Below, piece after piece: positions 29,411-37,896 of a stretch of 47,149 nucleotides of DNA. The stretch spans positions 1-47,149 of the forward strand of contig CADBTW010000043.1 in assembly GCA_902797695.1 (NCBI GenBank), written 5' to 3'. The notes below the pieces were generated by a model. That model was not told the DNA's origin and made no database searches. It was given only the letters and a program-made list of their open reading frames with translations. Made by a program: the position numbers and the translations under genes. How positions within the stretch are numbered: the first letter of the stretch is position 1; every line of letters begins with the position of its first letter. Origin of the DNA: an uncultured Sutterellaceae bacterium. Its GTDB lineage: Bacteria > Pseudomonadota > Gammaproteobacteria > Burkholderiales > Burkholderiaceae_F.

Positions 29411-30169
29411 TTAGAGGACCTTCGCTTCGTTGCGGAGCTTTTCGACAAGCTCCCCGACGCTCGAAACCCGAACGCCCGCCTTGCGGGAGGCCGGGGCGTC
29501 GAAGCGCACCGTGCGGAGCTTCGGCGCGTAGTCCGCGCCGAGGGTCGCCGCCTCGAGCGTTTCGACCGGCTTCCTGCGGGCCTTCATCATCGAGGGAAGC
29601 GTCACGTAGCGGGGCTCGGCGAGACGGAGGTCTGACGCGAACGCGGCGGGGAGGGTGAGCGCCCGGACTTCCTTGCCGTCAGTCGTCTGGGAAGTGACGA
29701 CAAGCGTCCCGCCCTCAAGCTCCACCTTGTCCGCGCAGGGGCCGAACGGGATCCCGAGGATCGCGGAGACCATGGCGCCGGTCTGCGCCGCATCGTCGTC
29801 GATCGCCTGCTTGCCGAAGGCGATGAGGTCGGGCTTCTCGCGCTGCGCCACCGCCGCGATGAGGCGCGCGGCGCCGAGGGGCTCGAGCTTCTCGTCCGTC
29901 TTCACGTGGATTCCGCGGTCAGCGCCCATCGCGAGCGCGACGCGGATCGTGTCGGCCGTCTTCGCGCCGCCTGCCGACACCACGACCACCTCGTCAGCCT
30001 TTCCGGCTTCCTTCAGCTGCACCGCGGCCTCGACCGCGATTTCGTCGAACGGGTTCATCGAACGCTTGACGGCGGGCTTCGCGTCGACATCAAGGCCGCT
30101 TCCGTCAGGAAGCGCGTGCACCTTCACGTTGTAGTCAACGACCCGCTTAACTGCGACCAGCACCTTCAT
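29411..30169 (-). CDS. etfB: Electron transfer flavoprotein beta subunit
   Basis: A 252-residue AMP-binding subunit that pairs with EtfA. The N-terminus MKVLVAVKRVVDYNVKV, SMNPFDEIAVEAAVQLKE, the GKQAIDDDAAQTGAM nucleotide site and the recognition loop LRLAEPRYVTLPSMMKAR are classical. The KARRKP portion after the loop belongs to the segment that contacts partner dehydrogenases. AAGGAG lies 11 bases before the ATG. It is the first gene of an etfB-etfA-menI-menB-menE run. Confidence 0.95.
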   Translation of the reverse strand: MKVLVAVKRVVDYNVKVHALPDGSGLDVDAKPAVKRSMNPFDEIAVEAAVQLKEAGKADEVVVVSAGGAKTADTIRVALAMGADRGIHVKTDEKLEPLGAARLIAAVAQREKPDLIAFGKQAIDDDAAQTGAMVSAILGIPFGPCADKVELEGGTLVVTSQTTDGKEVRALTLPAAFASDLRLAEPRYVTLPSMMKARRKPVETLEAATLGADYAPKLRTVRFDAPASRKAGVRVSSVGELVEKLRNEAKVL

Positions 30170-30321
30170 TGCTAAGAAACTCCTTCCTTGCGCTTGGGCC
30201 AGGACGGGGGAAGCGCCTCGATCACGAGAAACAGCTTCCCCTTCATTCGGCTTCGGGCGGCCCCGCGTCCCACGAAGGGGAAGGCCCGCCGCCCTGCCCG
30301 GCCAGTTCGAGATAGCGGGAA

Positions 30322-30327
30322 ATTATA
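30322..30327 (-). promoter_or_regulatory. Predicted -10 element of the etfB-men operon
   Basis: A perfect TATAAT on the minus strand within CCCTTATAATTTCC, the same 14-base word as before pyrG. Transcription would begin near 30315, giving a leader of about 146 bases. No -35 match; a run of C and T residues lies upstream. Confidence 0.5.
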
Positions 30328-30383
30328 AGGGGGGGAAAAGTCGGGCCGCAGGACCCCGAATAACCCCCTTTGAGGTATTAGCC

Positions 30384-30434
30384 GGGGACGGTAATAGATC
30401 TTCCGGCAGATAGCCGTCCCCGTCCGTCATCTGC
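30384..30434 (+). other. Candidate H-type RNA pseudoknot in the fhs upstream region
   Basis: GGGGACGG (30384-30391) pairs with CCGTCCCC (30414-30421). Within the loop, GCAGAT (30406-30411) can pair with ATCTGC (30429-30434) to form a pseudoknot. An AAGGAG follows at 30441-30446. The gap 30170-30661 between etfB and fhs is 492 bases and holds no gene I can support. This element, the hairpins at 30472-30540 and the etfB promoter are its visible contents. Confidence 0.4.
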
Positions 30435-30471
30435 GAAAATAAGGAGATTGGCCGGGAAGAGGGTGCGGCGG

Positions 30472-30540
30472 GAGGCGGAAAACGCCTCAGGCCCCCTCGA
30501 AGAGACCGGCATTCGCAGGGCGGAACGCCCTGTCCGGCTC
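30472..30540 (+). other. Paired hairpins in the fhs leader
   Basis: GAGGCG-gaaaa-CGCCTC spans 30472-30488. CAGGGCG-gaa-CGCCCTG spans 30516-30532 and is enclosed by CCGG on both sides. A third, weaker GAGGAA/TTCCTC pairing follows further downstream. If transcribed, they form a structured 5' leader of fhs ahead of its AGGAG (30651-30655). No known riboswitch consensus was matched. Confidence 0.4.
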
Positions 30541-30661
30541 CTTCCCGTGGGCTCTGAACAGGACGAGGAAAGACACGGCTCTCAGTTCCTCCCCGCGGCT
30601 GAAAGAGATTCCGAGACTTTTGTTCTTTGGTTTTTTGCTTTTTCCCTTTTAGGAGATTCCC

Positions 30662-32308
30662 ATGCTTTCTGATATCGAAATCGCCCACTCCGTGAAGCTG
30701 AAGCCGATCGAACAGCTCGCCCACGAGATCGGGCTCTCCGACGCCGAGTTCGAGCCCTACGGCCGCGACAAGGCGAAGGTGAGGCTCGACCCCTCGAAGA
30801 AGCCCCACGGCAAGCTGATCCTGATGACCGCGACCTCCGGCATGCCCGCGGGCTCCGGCAAGACCACCACCTCGATCGCGCTCGCCCAGGGCCTCCGGAA
30901 GATCGGCAAGAATTCCTGCGTCGCGCTCCGCGAGCCTTCCCTCGGGCCGTGCTTCGGCATGAAGGGCGGAGCGGCCGGCGGCGGCTACTCCCAGGTTCTC
31001 CCGATGGAGTCGATCAACCTCCACTTCACGGGCGACTTCCACGCGATCACCTCGGCGAACAACCTCCTCGCCGCGGTCCTCGACAACTGCCGCTACCGCG
31101 GGCAGTTCGACATCAAGGAAATCCTCTGGAAGCGTGTCGAGGACATGAACGACCGGAACCTCCGCTTCATCGTGACGGGCCTGAACGGCCACGCGAACGG
31201 CCTTCCGACCGAGACGGGCTTCGACATCACGGTCGCCTCCGAGCTGATGGCGATCCTCTGCCTCGCGAAGGACGAGGCTGACCTCCGCGACCGCATCAAC
31301 CGCCTTGTCGTCGCCGTGAAGAACGACGGCAGCCCGCTCACCTGCGGCGAAGTGGGCGTCACCGGCGCCCTGATGGCGCTGCTCCTTGAGGCGACGAAGC
31401 CGAACCTCGTGCAGACGATCGAAGGCGGCCCCGCCTTCATCCACGGCGGCCCCTTCGCGAACATCGCCCATGGCTGCAACTCTGTCGCGGCGACGAAGGC
31501 CGCCCTCACGATCGCGGACTACGCGGTCACGGAGGCCGGGTTCGGTTCCGAGCTCGGGGCGGAGAAGTTCTTCGACATCAAGTGCCGGTCCGCAGGCCTC
31601 AAGCCGAGCGCGACCGTCCTCGTCACGAGCCTGCGCGCCCTCCACTGGCACGGCGGCGCGCCGCTCGCCGAGATCGGGAAGACCAATCCGGAAGCGCTGA
31701 AGAAGGGCCTCTGCAACCTCGACCACCATATCCGCAACCTCCAGGCCTTCGGCCCGAACATCGTGGTCTCCCTCAACCACTTCGCGAACGACGACGAGGC
31801 CGAGATCGAGATCGTGCGCTCGCGCTGCAAGGAGTTCGGCGTCCGGTTCGCGATCTGCGACGGGTTCGCGAAGGGGGGCGACGGAGCGGTCGACCTCGCG
31901 CGCGAAGTGGTCGCCGCGTGCGAAGGCGACCCGAAGCCCCTCAACTATGCCTACGACGCCGACGCCCCGATCCTCGAGAAGCTCCAGGGCGTCATCACGC
32001 GCTGCTACGGCGCGTCCGGGTTCGAGCTCTCCGCGAAGGCGCAGAAGGACCTGAAGCAGATCGAGGACTGGGGCTTCGGCCACCTTCCGATCTGTGTCGC
32101 GAAGACCCCGCTCTCCCTCTCCCACGATCCGAAGCTGCTCGGCGCGCCGAAGAACTTCACGATTCCGGTCGAGCGGATGATCCTCAACGCGGGCGCCGGG
32201 TTCGTCGTGATCACGACGGGCTCGATCCTCAGGATGCCGGGCCTCCCGAAGGCCCCGAACGCGTTCAAGATCGACGTCGTGAACGGCGAGATCGTCGGGC
32301 TCTCCTGA
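30662..32308 (+). CDS. fhs: Formate-tetrahydrofolate ligase
   Basis: A 548-residue ATP-dependent enzyme making 10-formyl-THF from formate, feeding purine synthesis and one-carbon metabolism. Recognisable segments are LREPSLGPCFGMKGGAAGGG, GDFHAITSANNLLAA, EGGPAFIHGGPFANIAHG and TTGSILRMPGLPKAP. The phosphate-binding loop reads SGMPAGSGKTT where the family has TPTPAGEGKTT, so the usual Glu is Ser. AGGAG at 30651-30655 fixes the ATG. The gene stands alone behind a long leader and ends in two hairpins. Confidence 0.96.
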   Translation: MLSDIEIAHSVKLKPIEQLAHEIGLSDAEFEPYGRDKAKVRLDPSKKPHGKLILMTATSGMPAGSGKTTTSIALAQGLRKIGKNSCVALREPSLGPCFGMKGGAAGGGYSQVLPMESINLHFTGDFHAITSANNLLAAVLDNCRYRGQFDIKEILWKRVEDMNDRNLRFIVTGLNGHANGLPTETGFDITVASELMAILCLAKDEADLRDRINRLVVAVKNDGSPLTCGEVGVTGALMALLLEATKPNLVQTIEGGPAFIHGGPFANIAHGCNSVAATKAALTIADYAVTEAGFGSELGAEKFFDIKCRSAGLKPSATVLVTSLRALHWHGGAPLAEIGKTNPEALKKGLCNLDHHIRNLQAFGPNIVVSLNHFANDDEAEIEIVRSRCKEFGVRFAICDGFAKGGDGAVDLAREVVAACEGDPKPLNYAYDADAPILEKLQGVITRCYGASGFELSAKAQKDLKQIEDWGFGHLPICVAKTPLSLSHDPKLLGAPKNFTIPVERMILNAGAGFVVITTGSILRMPGLPKAPNAFKIDVVNGEIVGLS

Positions 32309-32323
32309 TCGCCTCCCCGGAAA

Positions 32324-32410
32324 CCCGGGCCTTTCCCCCTCTTGCGAGGGGATGCCCGGGGCAAGAAAAATCCGCAGCGCCGCTCCCGCGGCCTGCGGAT
32401 TTTTTCTTGC
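32324..32410. terminator. Tandem hairpins, the second a bidirectional terminator, between fhs and pgsA
   Basis: The first hairpin pairs CCCGGGC (32324-32330) with GCCCGGG (32354-32360), with inner CCCCTC/GAGGGG. The second pairs 32361-32377 with 32393-32410 (GCAAGAAAAATCCGCAG and its complement, one extra T). It is A-rich on the left and ends in six T on the right, so it stops both converging transcripts. Confidence 0.88.
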
Positions 32411-32427
32411 CGGAGGAAATCCGGCTC

Positions 32428-33027
32428 CTACCGGTCCTGGTTCTTCAGCTCCTCGTCCGGGTAGAGGAACGGGATCGCCTGCTTCACGTAGACGCAGAAC
32501 GAGTAGAGCGTTAGGATAACTGCGATCCAGATGAGCCAGCTTCCGATTTCCCCGACATTGAAGGCGCCGATCGGGTCGTACCAGAGAAGCATCGGGATCG
32601 CGACCATCTGCGCGATCGCCTTCACCTTCCCGTACCAGTTCACCTTGGTGTGCGAGGAGGCGCCGATCTTCGCCATCCACTCGCGGAGCCCCGTCACCGC
32701 GATCTCGCGCCCGACGATGATGAGCGCGACCAGCATCCCGATCCGGCCGAGGGCGAGCAGCGCGATGATCGCGGCGCAGACGAGGAGCTTGTCCGCGACG
32801 CTGTCGAGGAACGCCCCCATCGGGGTCGTGAGGTTGAAGCGCCGCGCGATGAAGCCGTCGAGCGCGTCCGTGATCGCGGCGACCGCGAAGATCACGCAGG
32901 CGATGACGTTCTGCGCGTGCTGGGAAAGGAACGTGAGGTAGAAGACGCCGACCACGAACGGGATCAGTGCGACGCGGGTCCAGGTGAGCGCCATCGGGAC
33001 ATTGAGGCGCGCCCTTTCCTTCTTCAT
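32428..33027 (-). CDS. pgsA: CDP-diacylglycerol-glycerol-3-phosphate 3-phosphatidyltransferase
   Basis: A 199-residue inner-membrane enzyme that makes phosphatidylglycerol phosphate, the first step of acidic phospholipid synthesis. The CDP-alcohol phosphotransferase motif D-G-A-R-G-D-D is present as TDALDGFIARRFNLTT then FLDSVADK. Several helices and the REWMAKIG segment follow. The start is uncertain: ATGs at 33060, 33027 and 32994 all lack a clear ribosome binding site. 33027 is chosen as the usual short N-terminus. It follows uvrC, a common order. Confidence 0.93.
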   Translation of the reverse strand: MKKERARLNVPMALTWTRVALIPFVVGVFYLTFLSQHAQNVIACVIFAVAAITDALDGFIARRFNLTTPMGAFLDSVADKLLVCAAIIALLALGRIGMLVALIIVGREIAVTGLREWMAKIGASSHTKVNWYGKVKAIAQMVAIPMLLWYDPIGAFNVGEIGSWLIWIAVILTLYSFCVYVKQAIPFLYPDEELKNQDR

Positions 33028-33222
33028 GTTCGATGCGGTTTGAGATTCAGCTGAAGCCATGGGAAACAGAACTGCGCCGCCCCTTCGGGGGAAGAGGCGC
33101 CGCCTGAAGCGTTTTTCTACTCCGTGATCCAATCACGGTTCGTAAGCCATTCTAACGCGCGTTTCCCGCCGGAAAGGCGCCGGGAACCGCAACCTTCAGG
33201 CTTTTTCCGGCCTCCCTCCCCC

Positions 33223-35094
33223 TCAGGCGGACGCCTCGCCGTGGAGCTGGAGGTAGATCGCCTCGGCGAGCTTCTTCGAAATTCCTTCCACCGTCTCGAT
33301 CTCCTCGACCGAGGCGTTCCTCAGGCCCTTCAGCCCCCCGAACCTCGCGAGGAGCCTCGCGCGGCGCTTCGGCCCGACCCCTTCGATGTCCTCGAGCTGG
33401 CTTCGGTTCCGGACGCGCGCGCGGCGTGCCCGCATCCCGGTGATCGCAAAGCGGTGCGCCTCGTCCCGAACCTCGGCGACAAGCATCAGGGCGGCGGAGT
33501 GCTGCCCGAGAACGAGGGGATCCCGTCCGCTCCCCTTCGGGAAGACGAGGGTTTCGAGCCCGACCTTGCGTCCTTCGCCCTTCGCGACGCCGACGATCCG
33601 GGAAGTGTCGAGCCCGAGGTCCTCGAAGACCTCGCGCGCCATCTCGACCTGGCCCCTGCCGCCGTCGATCAGGACGACGGTCGGGAGCGCAGCTTCGCCG
33701 CGCGACGCGGGAAGGTATCGCCGCGTGATCACCTCGCGCATCGCGGCGTAGTCGTCACCCGGCGTCACGTCGTCGATGTTGAAGCGGCGGTATTCGGAAC
33801 TGTCCATCTTCCCGTTCCGGAAGACGACGCAGGAGGCGAGTGTCGCCTCGCCCGCCGTGTGGCTGATGTCGAAGCACTCCATTCGGAAGTCCTTCAGGTC
33901 CCCGCTCTCAGGCATCATGCCAAGCGCGTCCGAGAGCTGCCTGAGGCGCGACATCTCGTTCTGGCTCACCGCGATGTGGCTTTCGAGCGCGAGCCGCGCG
34001 TTCGCCTGCGCCATCTCGAGCCACCGCTTCCTCGGACCCTGGGGGTCGCGGACGACGGGAACGCGCCGCTTCGCGATGTCGGAGAGGAAGAGCGAAAGCT
34101 CGTCCGGGTCGCGGCTGTCAGCGGTAATCACGAGCGCCGGGATCGGAAGGTTCTCGTAGTGGTGCGAGACGAACGCCTCAAGCACTTCGCCCGGGTCTTC
34201 CGCCGCGGCCCCCTCCCCGATCGCGGGGAAGAACGCCCGGTCGCCGAGGTGCCGGCCGCCCCGCACCATCGCGAGGTTCACGCAGGCCTCTCCGTGCGAG
34301 AGGGCAATCGCGATGATGTCCGCGTCGACCGTCCCCCCGGTCGTCTCCACGGTCTGGCCTTCGAGCACCGTGGATAGCGCCGCGATCTTGTCGCGCTCGC
34401 GCGCCGCGTCCTCGAACCGGAGCTCAGCCGCCGCCTTCGACATCGCCTCCTGCAGCTCCGAAAGGATCTCGGTCCCGTCCCCCGAGAGGAAGCGCTTCGC
34501 GCGCCCCACGTCACCCGCGTACTCCTCCTTCGAAACCCGCCCGACGCACGGCGCCGAGCAGCGCCCGATCTGCCCGAGGAGGCAGGGCCGGGACCGGTTC
34601 GAGAAGACCCCGTCGTCGCAGGTCCTGAGCTGGAACACCTTCTGCAGGATCGCGATCGAGCTCCGGACCGCGGAACTGCTGGGGAACGGCCCGTAGAAGG
34701 AGCTCTTCCGGTCGACCCCGCCCCGGTAGAAGCTGATCCGCGGGTAGTCCCCGCGCCCGATCTTCAGGTAGGGGTAGGTCTTGTCGTCGCGGAAGACGAT
34801 GTTGTACTTCGGGCTGAGCGCCTTGATGAGGTTATGCTCGAGGAGCAGCGCCTCAGCTTCCGACCGGGTCACAGTGGTCTCGAGCTTCGCCACCTGCGAC
34901 ACCATGAGGGCGATCCTGGGCGAGAGGTCGCTCTTCTGGAAGTAGCTCGAGACGCGCTTCTTCAGGTCCCGCGCCTTCCCGACATACAGGCAGTTGCCGG
35001 AAGCATCAAAATAGCGGTACACGCCGGGGAGCGGCGGCAGGTTCCTGAGGATCGTCTTGTAGTCGAATTCCTGCGGGGGGACGCCCTTTGGCAT
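33223..35094 (-). CDS. uvrC: UvrABC system protein C
   Basis: A 623-residue nuclease that makes both incisions of nucleotide excision repair. The GIY-YIG domain (about 15-95) has [11 protein letters not shown] and [13 protein letters not shown] Cys-rich linker follows ([17 protein letters not shown]), then the UvrB-interaction helix, the RNase H-like domain with [18 protein letters not shown], and the C-terminal helix-hairpin-helix pair ([13 protein letters not shown] and [12 protein letters not shown]). The ATG at 35094 has GAGGAG upstream and starts 52 bases from the divergent earP gene. A 13-residue longer frame is less likely. Confidence 0.96.
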   Translation of the reverse strand: MPKGVPPQEFDYKTILRNLPPLPGVYRYFDASGNCLYVGKARDLKKRVSSYFQKSDLSPRIALMVSQVAKLETTVTRSEAEALLLEHNLIKALSPKYNIVFRDDKTYPYLKIGRGDYPRISFYRGGVDRKSSFYGPFPSSSAVRSSIAILQKVFQLRTCDDGVFSNRSRPCLLGQIGRCSAPCVGRVSKEEYAGDVGRAKRFLSGDGTEILSELQEAMSKAAAELRFEDAARERDKIAALSTVLEGQTVETTGGTVDADIIAIALSHGEACVNLAMVRGGRHLGDRAFFPAIGEGAAAEDPGEVLEAFVSHHYENLPIPALVITADSRDPDELSLFLSDIAKRRVPVVRDPQGPRKRWLEMAQANARLALESHIAVSQNEMSRLRQLSDALGMMPESGDLKDFRMECFDISHTAGEATLASCVVFRNGKMDSSEYRRFNIDDVTPGDDYAAMREVITRRYLPASRGEAALPTVVLIDGGRGQVEMAREVFEDLGLDTSRIVGVAKGEGRKVGLETLVFPKGSGRDPLVLGQHSAALMLVAEVRDEAHRFAITGMRARRARVRNRSQLEDIEGVGPKRRARLLARFGGLKGLRNASVEEIETVEGISKKLAEAIYLQLHGEASA

Positions 35095-35146
35095 TTCTCT
35101 CTTCTCCTCGCCCTTACGGTTTCTTTTAAGCACTTGGAATAGGCAA

Positions 35147-36295
35147 ATGGTAAGCGCTCAAACTCCTTCCGGAGGGGCACGAAGCATAACGTGCGACGTC
35201 TTCTGCCACGTGATCGACAACTTCGGCGACGCGGGCGTCTGCTGGCGGCTCGCCCGCGCGCTCTCGACCGAGGAAGGCTTCAGCGTGACGCTCTACGTAG
35301 ACCGGTTCCCGACCCTCGCCCGGATCGTTGAGGGAATCCGCCCGGACCCGGTTCCGCAGGAAGCCTCCGGCGTGCGGGTGCTCCCATGGGACGAATGCCT
35401 TCGCCGCGAGCCTTCGGACGTCGTGATCGAAACCTTCGGCTGCAGGCTCCCGGACGAGTTCGAGGAGGCGATCGCGCGCCGCACGGCTTCAGGCCGGAAA
35501 GTCGCGTGGCTCAACCTCGAGTACCTCTCCGCCGAGGACTGGGTCGAGGAGTGCCACGGGCTCCCCTCGCCCCACCCGAGGCTTCCCGTGACGAAGACGT
35601 TCCTCTTCCCGGGGTTCACGCGGCGAACCGGCGGCGTCACGATCGAGCGAGGGCTCCCGGCCGCCCGGGACGCCTTCACGCCCGGGGACCGGAGGGCCTT
35701 CCTCTCTTCCCTCGGCGCGAAGGACCCGGCGGCTCCCTTCAGCCTTTTCTTCTTCTCATACCCTGAAGCCCCCGTGGGGCAGCTCGCTCGCGCGCTCGCG
35801 TCGGACGCGCGGCCAGTGCAGGTAGTGGCGGCGCCAGGCGCCGCTTCCCGCGAGCTCTCCGACGCGCTCAGCTCGACCGGCGCCCGGCATGTCGTCTTCT
35901 CGCCCGTGCCCGCTGTTCCGCAGCAGGACTTCGACCGGCTCCTCTGGTGCTGCGACGCGCTCGTCATCCGGGGCGAGGACTCCTTCGTCCGGGCGCAGCT
36001 CGCGCAAAAGCCCTTCCTCTGGACGATCTACCCGCAGACCGAGGGGACGCACATCGTGAAGCTGAAGGCGTTCCTCGGGCGGATCTCCCCCGCCTTCGGC
36101 GCAGAGGACGCGGAGCTCTGGAGCCGCGCGAACCTCGCCTGGAACGAGTCGAGTCTCACCCCGGAGCTCTGGGCCGGGTTCAGGAGCCGGATCCCGTCCC
36201 TCCTCCCCGGGTTCCGCAGGTGGGAGGAGCACCTCGAGTCGCTCGGGTCCCTCTCCCACGCAGTGGCGGAAACAGCGAAAAAAGTTTTAAAATAG
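35147..36295 (+). CDS. earP: EF-P arginine rhamnosyltransferase EarP
   Basis: A 382-residue inverting glycosyltransferase (GT104) that attaches rhamnose from dTDP-rhamnose to arginine 32 of EF-P. The catalytic N-terminal motif [17 protein letters not shown] (about 21-37) contains the conserved Asp residues. The C-terminal donor-binding motif [18 protein letters not shown] is near 277. Two GT-B Rossmann halves cover the chain. The ATG at 35147 is followed by a short extra N-terminus of about 14 residues. It lies directly upstream of efp, its only known substrate gene. Confidence 0.95.
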   Translation: MVSAQTPSGGARSITCDVFCHVIDNFGDAGVCWRLARALSTEEGFSVTLYVDRFPTLARIVEGIRPDPVPQEASGVRVLPWDECLRREPSDVVIETFGCRLPDEFEEAIARRTASGRKVAWLNLEYLSAEDWVEECHGLPSPHPRLPVTKTFLFPGFTRRTGGVTIERGLPAARDAFTPGDRRAFLSSLGAKDPAAPFSLFFFSYPEAPVGQLARALASDARPVQVVAAPGAASRELSDALSSTGARHVVFSPVPAVPQQDFDRLLWCCDALVIRGEDSFVRAQLAQKPFLWTIYPQTEGTHIVKLKAFLGRISPAFGAEDAELWSRANLAWNESSLTPELWAGFRSRIPSLLPGFRRWEEHLESLGSLSHAVAETAKKVLK

Positions 36296-36385
36296 ATTGC
36301 TTGAGATTTTTCTGCCCGGCAGCGTCTGCCATTTCCCATGCGCACGCCTCAGCGGCCAGGCAACTTTTAAGGTGAAACTACATCT

Positions 36386-36946
36386 ATGAAAACCGCACAG
36401 GAACTTCGCGCCGGCAATGTCTTCATGGTCGGCAAGGACCCGCAGGTCGTCGTGAAGGCCGTTTACTCCAAGGGCGGCCGTGGTGCTTCGACGGTCAAGA
36501 TGAAGATGCGCAATCTTCTGACCGGCGCCATCACTGAAACCGTCTACCGCGCCGACGACAAGTTCGAGGACCTCATCCTCGAGCGCAAGGAAGTGACCTA
36601 CTCCTACTACGCCGATCCGTCCTATGTCTGGATGGACGCCGAGTACAACCAGTACGAGGTGGGCGAGGAAGCGATGGAAGAGGCGAAGAAGTATCTCCAG
36701 GAAGAGATGCCCGCCGAACTGACCTTCTACAACGGCCAGCCCATCTCCGTCGAGCTCCCGACGAAGCTCGTCCGTGAAATCGGCTACACCGAGCCCGCCG
36801 TTAAGGGCGACACCTCCGGCAAGGTGATGAAGCCCGCAAAGCTGAAGGACACCGGGTACGAGCTCCAGGTTCCGGCCTTCATCAACGTCGGCGACAAGAT
36901 CGAAATCGACACCCGTACGGGTGAGTACAGCAACCGCGTGAAGTAA
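36386..36946 (+). CDS. efp: Elongation factor P (arginine-rhamnosylated type)
   Basis: A 186-residue three-domain tRNA mimic that rescues ribosomes stalled on polyproline stretches. The modified loop is [16 protein letters not shown], with R32 at the tip, the residue used by EarP (E. coli type EF-P has Lys34 instead). Domains II and III contain the usual [19 protein letters not shown] and the terminal signature [19 protein letters not shown]. Adjacent earP confirms the rhamnosylation route; the dTDP-rhamnose genes are not in this window. AAGGTG precedes the ATG. It ends before a terminator. Confidence 0.97.
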   Translation: MKTAQELRAGNVFMVGKDPQVVVKAVYSKGGRGASTVKMKMRNLLTGAITETVYRADDKFEDLILERKEVTYSYYADPSYVWMDAEYNQYEVGEEAMEEAKKYLQEEMPAELTFYNGQPISVELPTKLVREIGYTEPAVKGDTSGKVMKPAKLKDTGYELQVPAFINVGDKIEIDTRTGEYSNRVK

Positions 36947-36997
36947 TTTCCGCGCCGGGCGATGCCGGAGCCCGCTCTCCGGCCTGCTGTAATATCC

Positions 36998-37028
36998 AAG
37001 GCCTGAAGACCCGTTCTTCAGGCCTTTT
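36998..37028 (+). terminator. Intrinsic terminator of efp
   Basis: AAGGCCTGAA (36998-37007) pairs perfectly with TTCAGGCCTT (37017-37026), followed by further T. It stands just before the ribosome binding site of the nitroreductase gene. A smaller GCCGGAG/CTCCGGC hairpin precedes it. Confidence 0.88.
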
Positions 37029-37059
37029 CATTTTCCCAACCCCTGAGGAACCGGGCCAC

Positions 37060-37809
37060 ATGTCCATCCGAAAGCAGCTGAAGAAACTCGAGTACCGGAG
37101 CCGGGCGCTCCAGGTGAAGCTCGGCGAAACGGTGACTGCCCCATTGAGGAACCGGAGCGCGGCGGACCTCGGAATCATGCGGCCGCTCCCCGAGCCCGAG
37201 CCGCTCTCGATGACGCTCACCGATGCGCTCCAGTCCCGGCACTCCGAGCAGCAGTTCGCCGAGCGGACGATCTCGGACCAGCAGCTCGTGAACATCCTCT
37301 GGGCCGTGAACGGCGTGAACAGGAAGGACGGAAAGCGCACCACGCCTTCCCCCTGCGGCTGGAACGGGATCCTCGTCTATGTCGTGAAGTCGAACGGCGC
37401 GTGGCTTTGGACTCCGGAAAAGGGCGCCCTCACCTACGTGAAGGGCGGCGACCTCCGCTCTAGCGTCGTGCCGCTGAACCCGCTCGTCGCCCGGGCCCCA
37501 GTGCACCTTGTCTACGTCGCGGACCTCTCAAGCACCCGGCTGAAGGCGTTCGAGTCGGCGGGCGAATTCCTCACGCTCTTCAGGAGCGGCAGCTCGAAGC
37601 GGCTCGGCGCCTGGGCGAACAACGCGGTCCGCAGCACCGTGATGATCGACGTCGGCGCGAAGGTCCAGACCTGCTACCTCGCCTGCGCCGCAATGGGGCT
37701 CGCGTCGCTCTGCTGGTACACCCCGGACCACCAGAAAACCGCCGAAGCGCTCTCGCTCGGACCCCGCCAGGTCGTGATCGCGTCCCAGGCGGTGGGGCAC
37801 CCGTTCTAG
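37060..37809 (+). CDS. Nitroreductase-family (SagB/ThcOx-like) flavoprotein
   Basis: A 249-residue protein with the FMN-dependent nitroreductase fold. After a basic leader of about 50 residues, the FMN phosphate site is SLTDALQSRHSEQQF-like, with the R-H-S pattern where most members have R-R-S. The QLVNILWAVNGVNR segment and the C-terminal MGLASLCWYTPDH loop are typical of SagB-type dehydrogenases. No Tat or Sec signal is clear, and the substrate is unknown. It begins after the efp terminator and ends at a convergent terminator, so it is probably independent. Confidence 0.75.
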   Translation: MSIRKQLKKLEYRSRALQVKLGETVTAPLRNRSAADLGIMRPLPEPEPLSMTLTDALQSRHSEQQFAERTISDQQLVNILWAVNGVNRKDGKRTTPSPCGWNGILVYVVKSNGAWLWTPEKGALTYVKGGDLRSSVVPLNPLVARAPVHLVYVADLSSTRLKAFESAGEFLTLFRSGSSKRLGAWANNAVRSTVMIDVGAKVQTCYLACAAMGLASLCWYTPDHQKTAEALSLGPRQVVIASQAVGHPF

Positions 37810-37830
37810 GCTCCGGGGAAGCGTGGAAAA

Positions 37831-37876
37831 AAGAAAAGGGCGGGTTCCCGAAAACAGGAAGCCGTCCTCTTTTCTT
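37831..37876. terminator. Convergent terminator between the nitroreductase gene and dapL
   Basis: AAGAAAAGGGCGGGTTCC (37831-37848) pairs with GGAAGCCGTCCTCTTTTCTT (37857-37876) with two small interruptions. The arms are A-rich on the left and T-rich on the right, so it works in both directions. Confidence 0.8.
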
Positions 37877-37896
37877 GAAGGGAAAGGAAAACCCGG

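Noticed and set aside
30434-30660. Glycine, ZTP or THF riboswitch before fhs
   Set aside because: The expected conserved blocks of these aptamers (for example CACCGAAG with CTCTCAGG for glycine, or the CCGGG-type core of ZTP) were not found in order. Only generic hairpins remain.
30323-32680. A 785-codon open frame on the minus strand opposite fhs
   Set aside because: It is a shadow created by GC-rich codon bias opposite fhs, with no family resemblance. Its composition (runs of Arg, Glu, Ala, Asp) is typical of antisense frames, and it would run through the fhs leader and terminator.
33070-33110. GC-rich hairpin between uvrC and pgsA as a terminator
   Set aside because: The pairing is short and no T tract follows on the transcribed (minus) strand, so uvrC-pgsA read-through is more likely.
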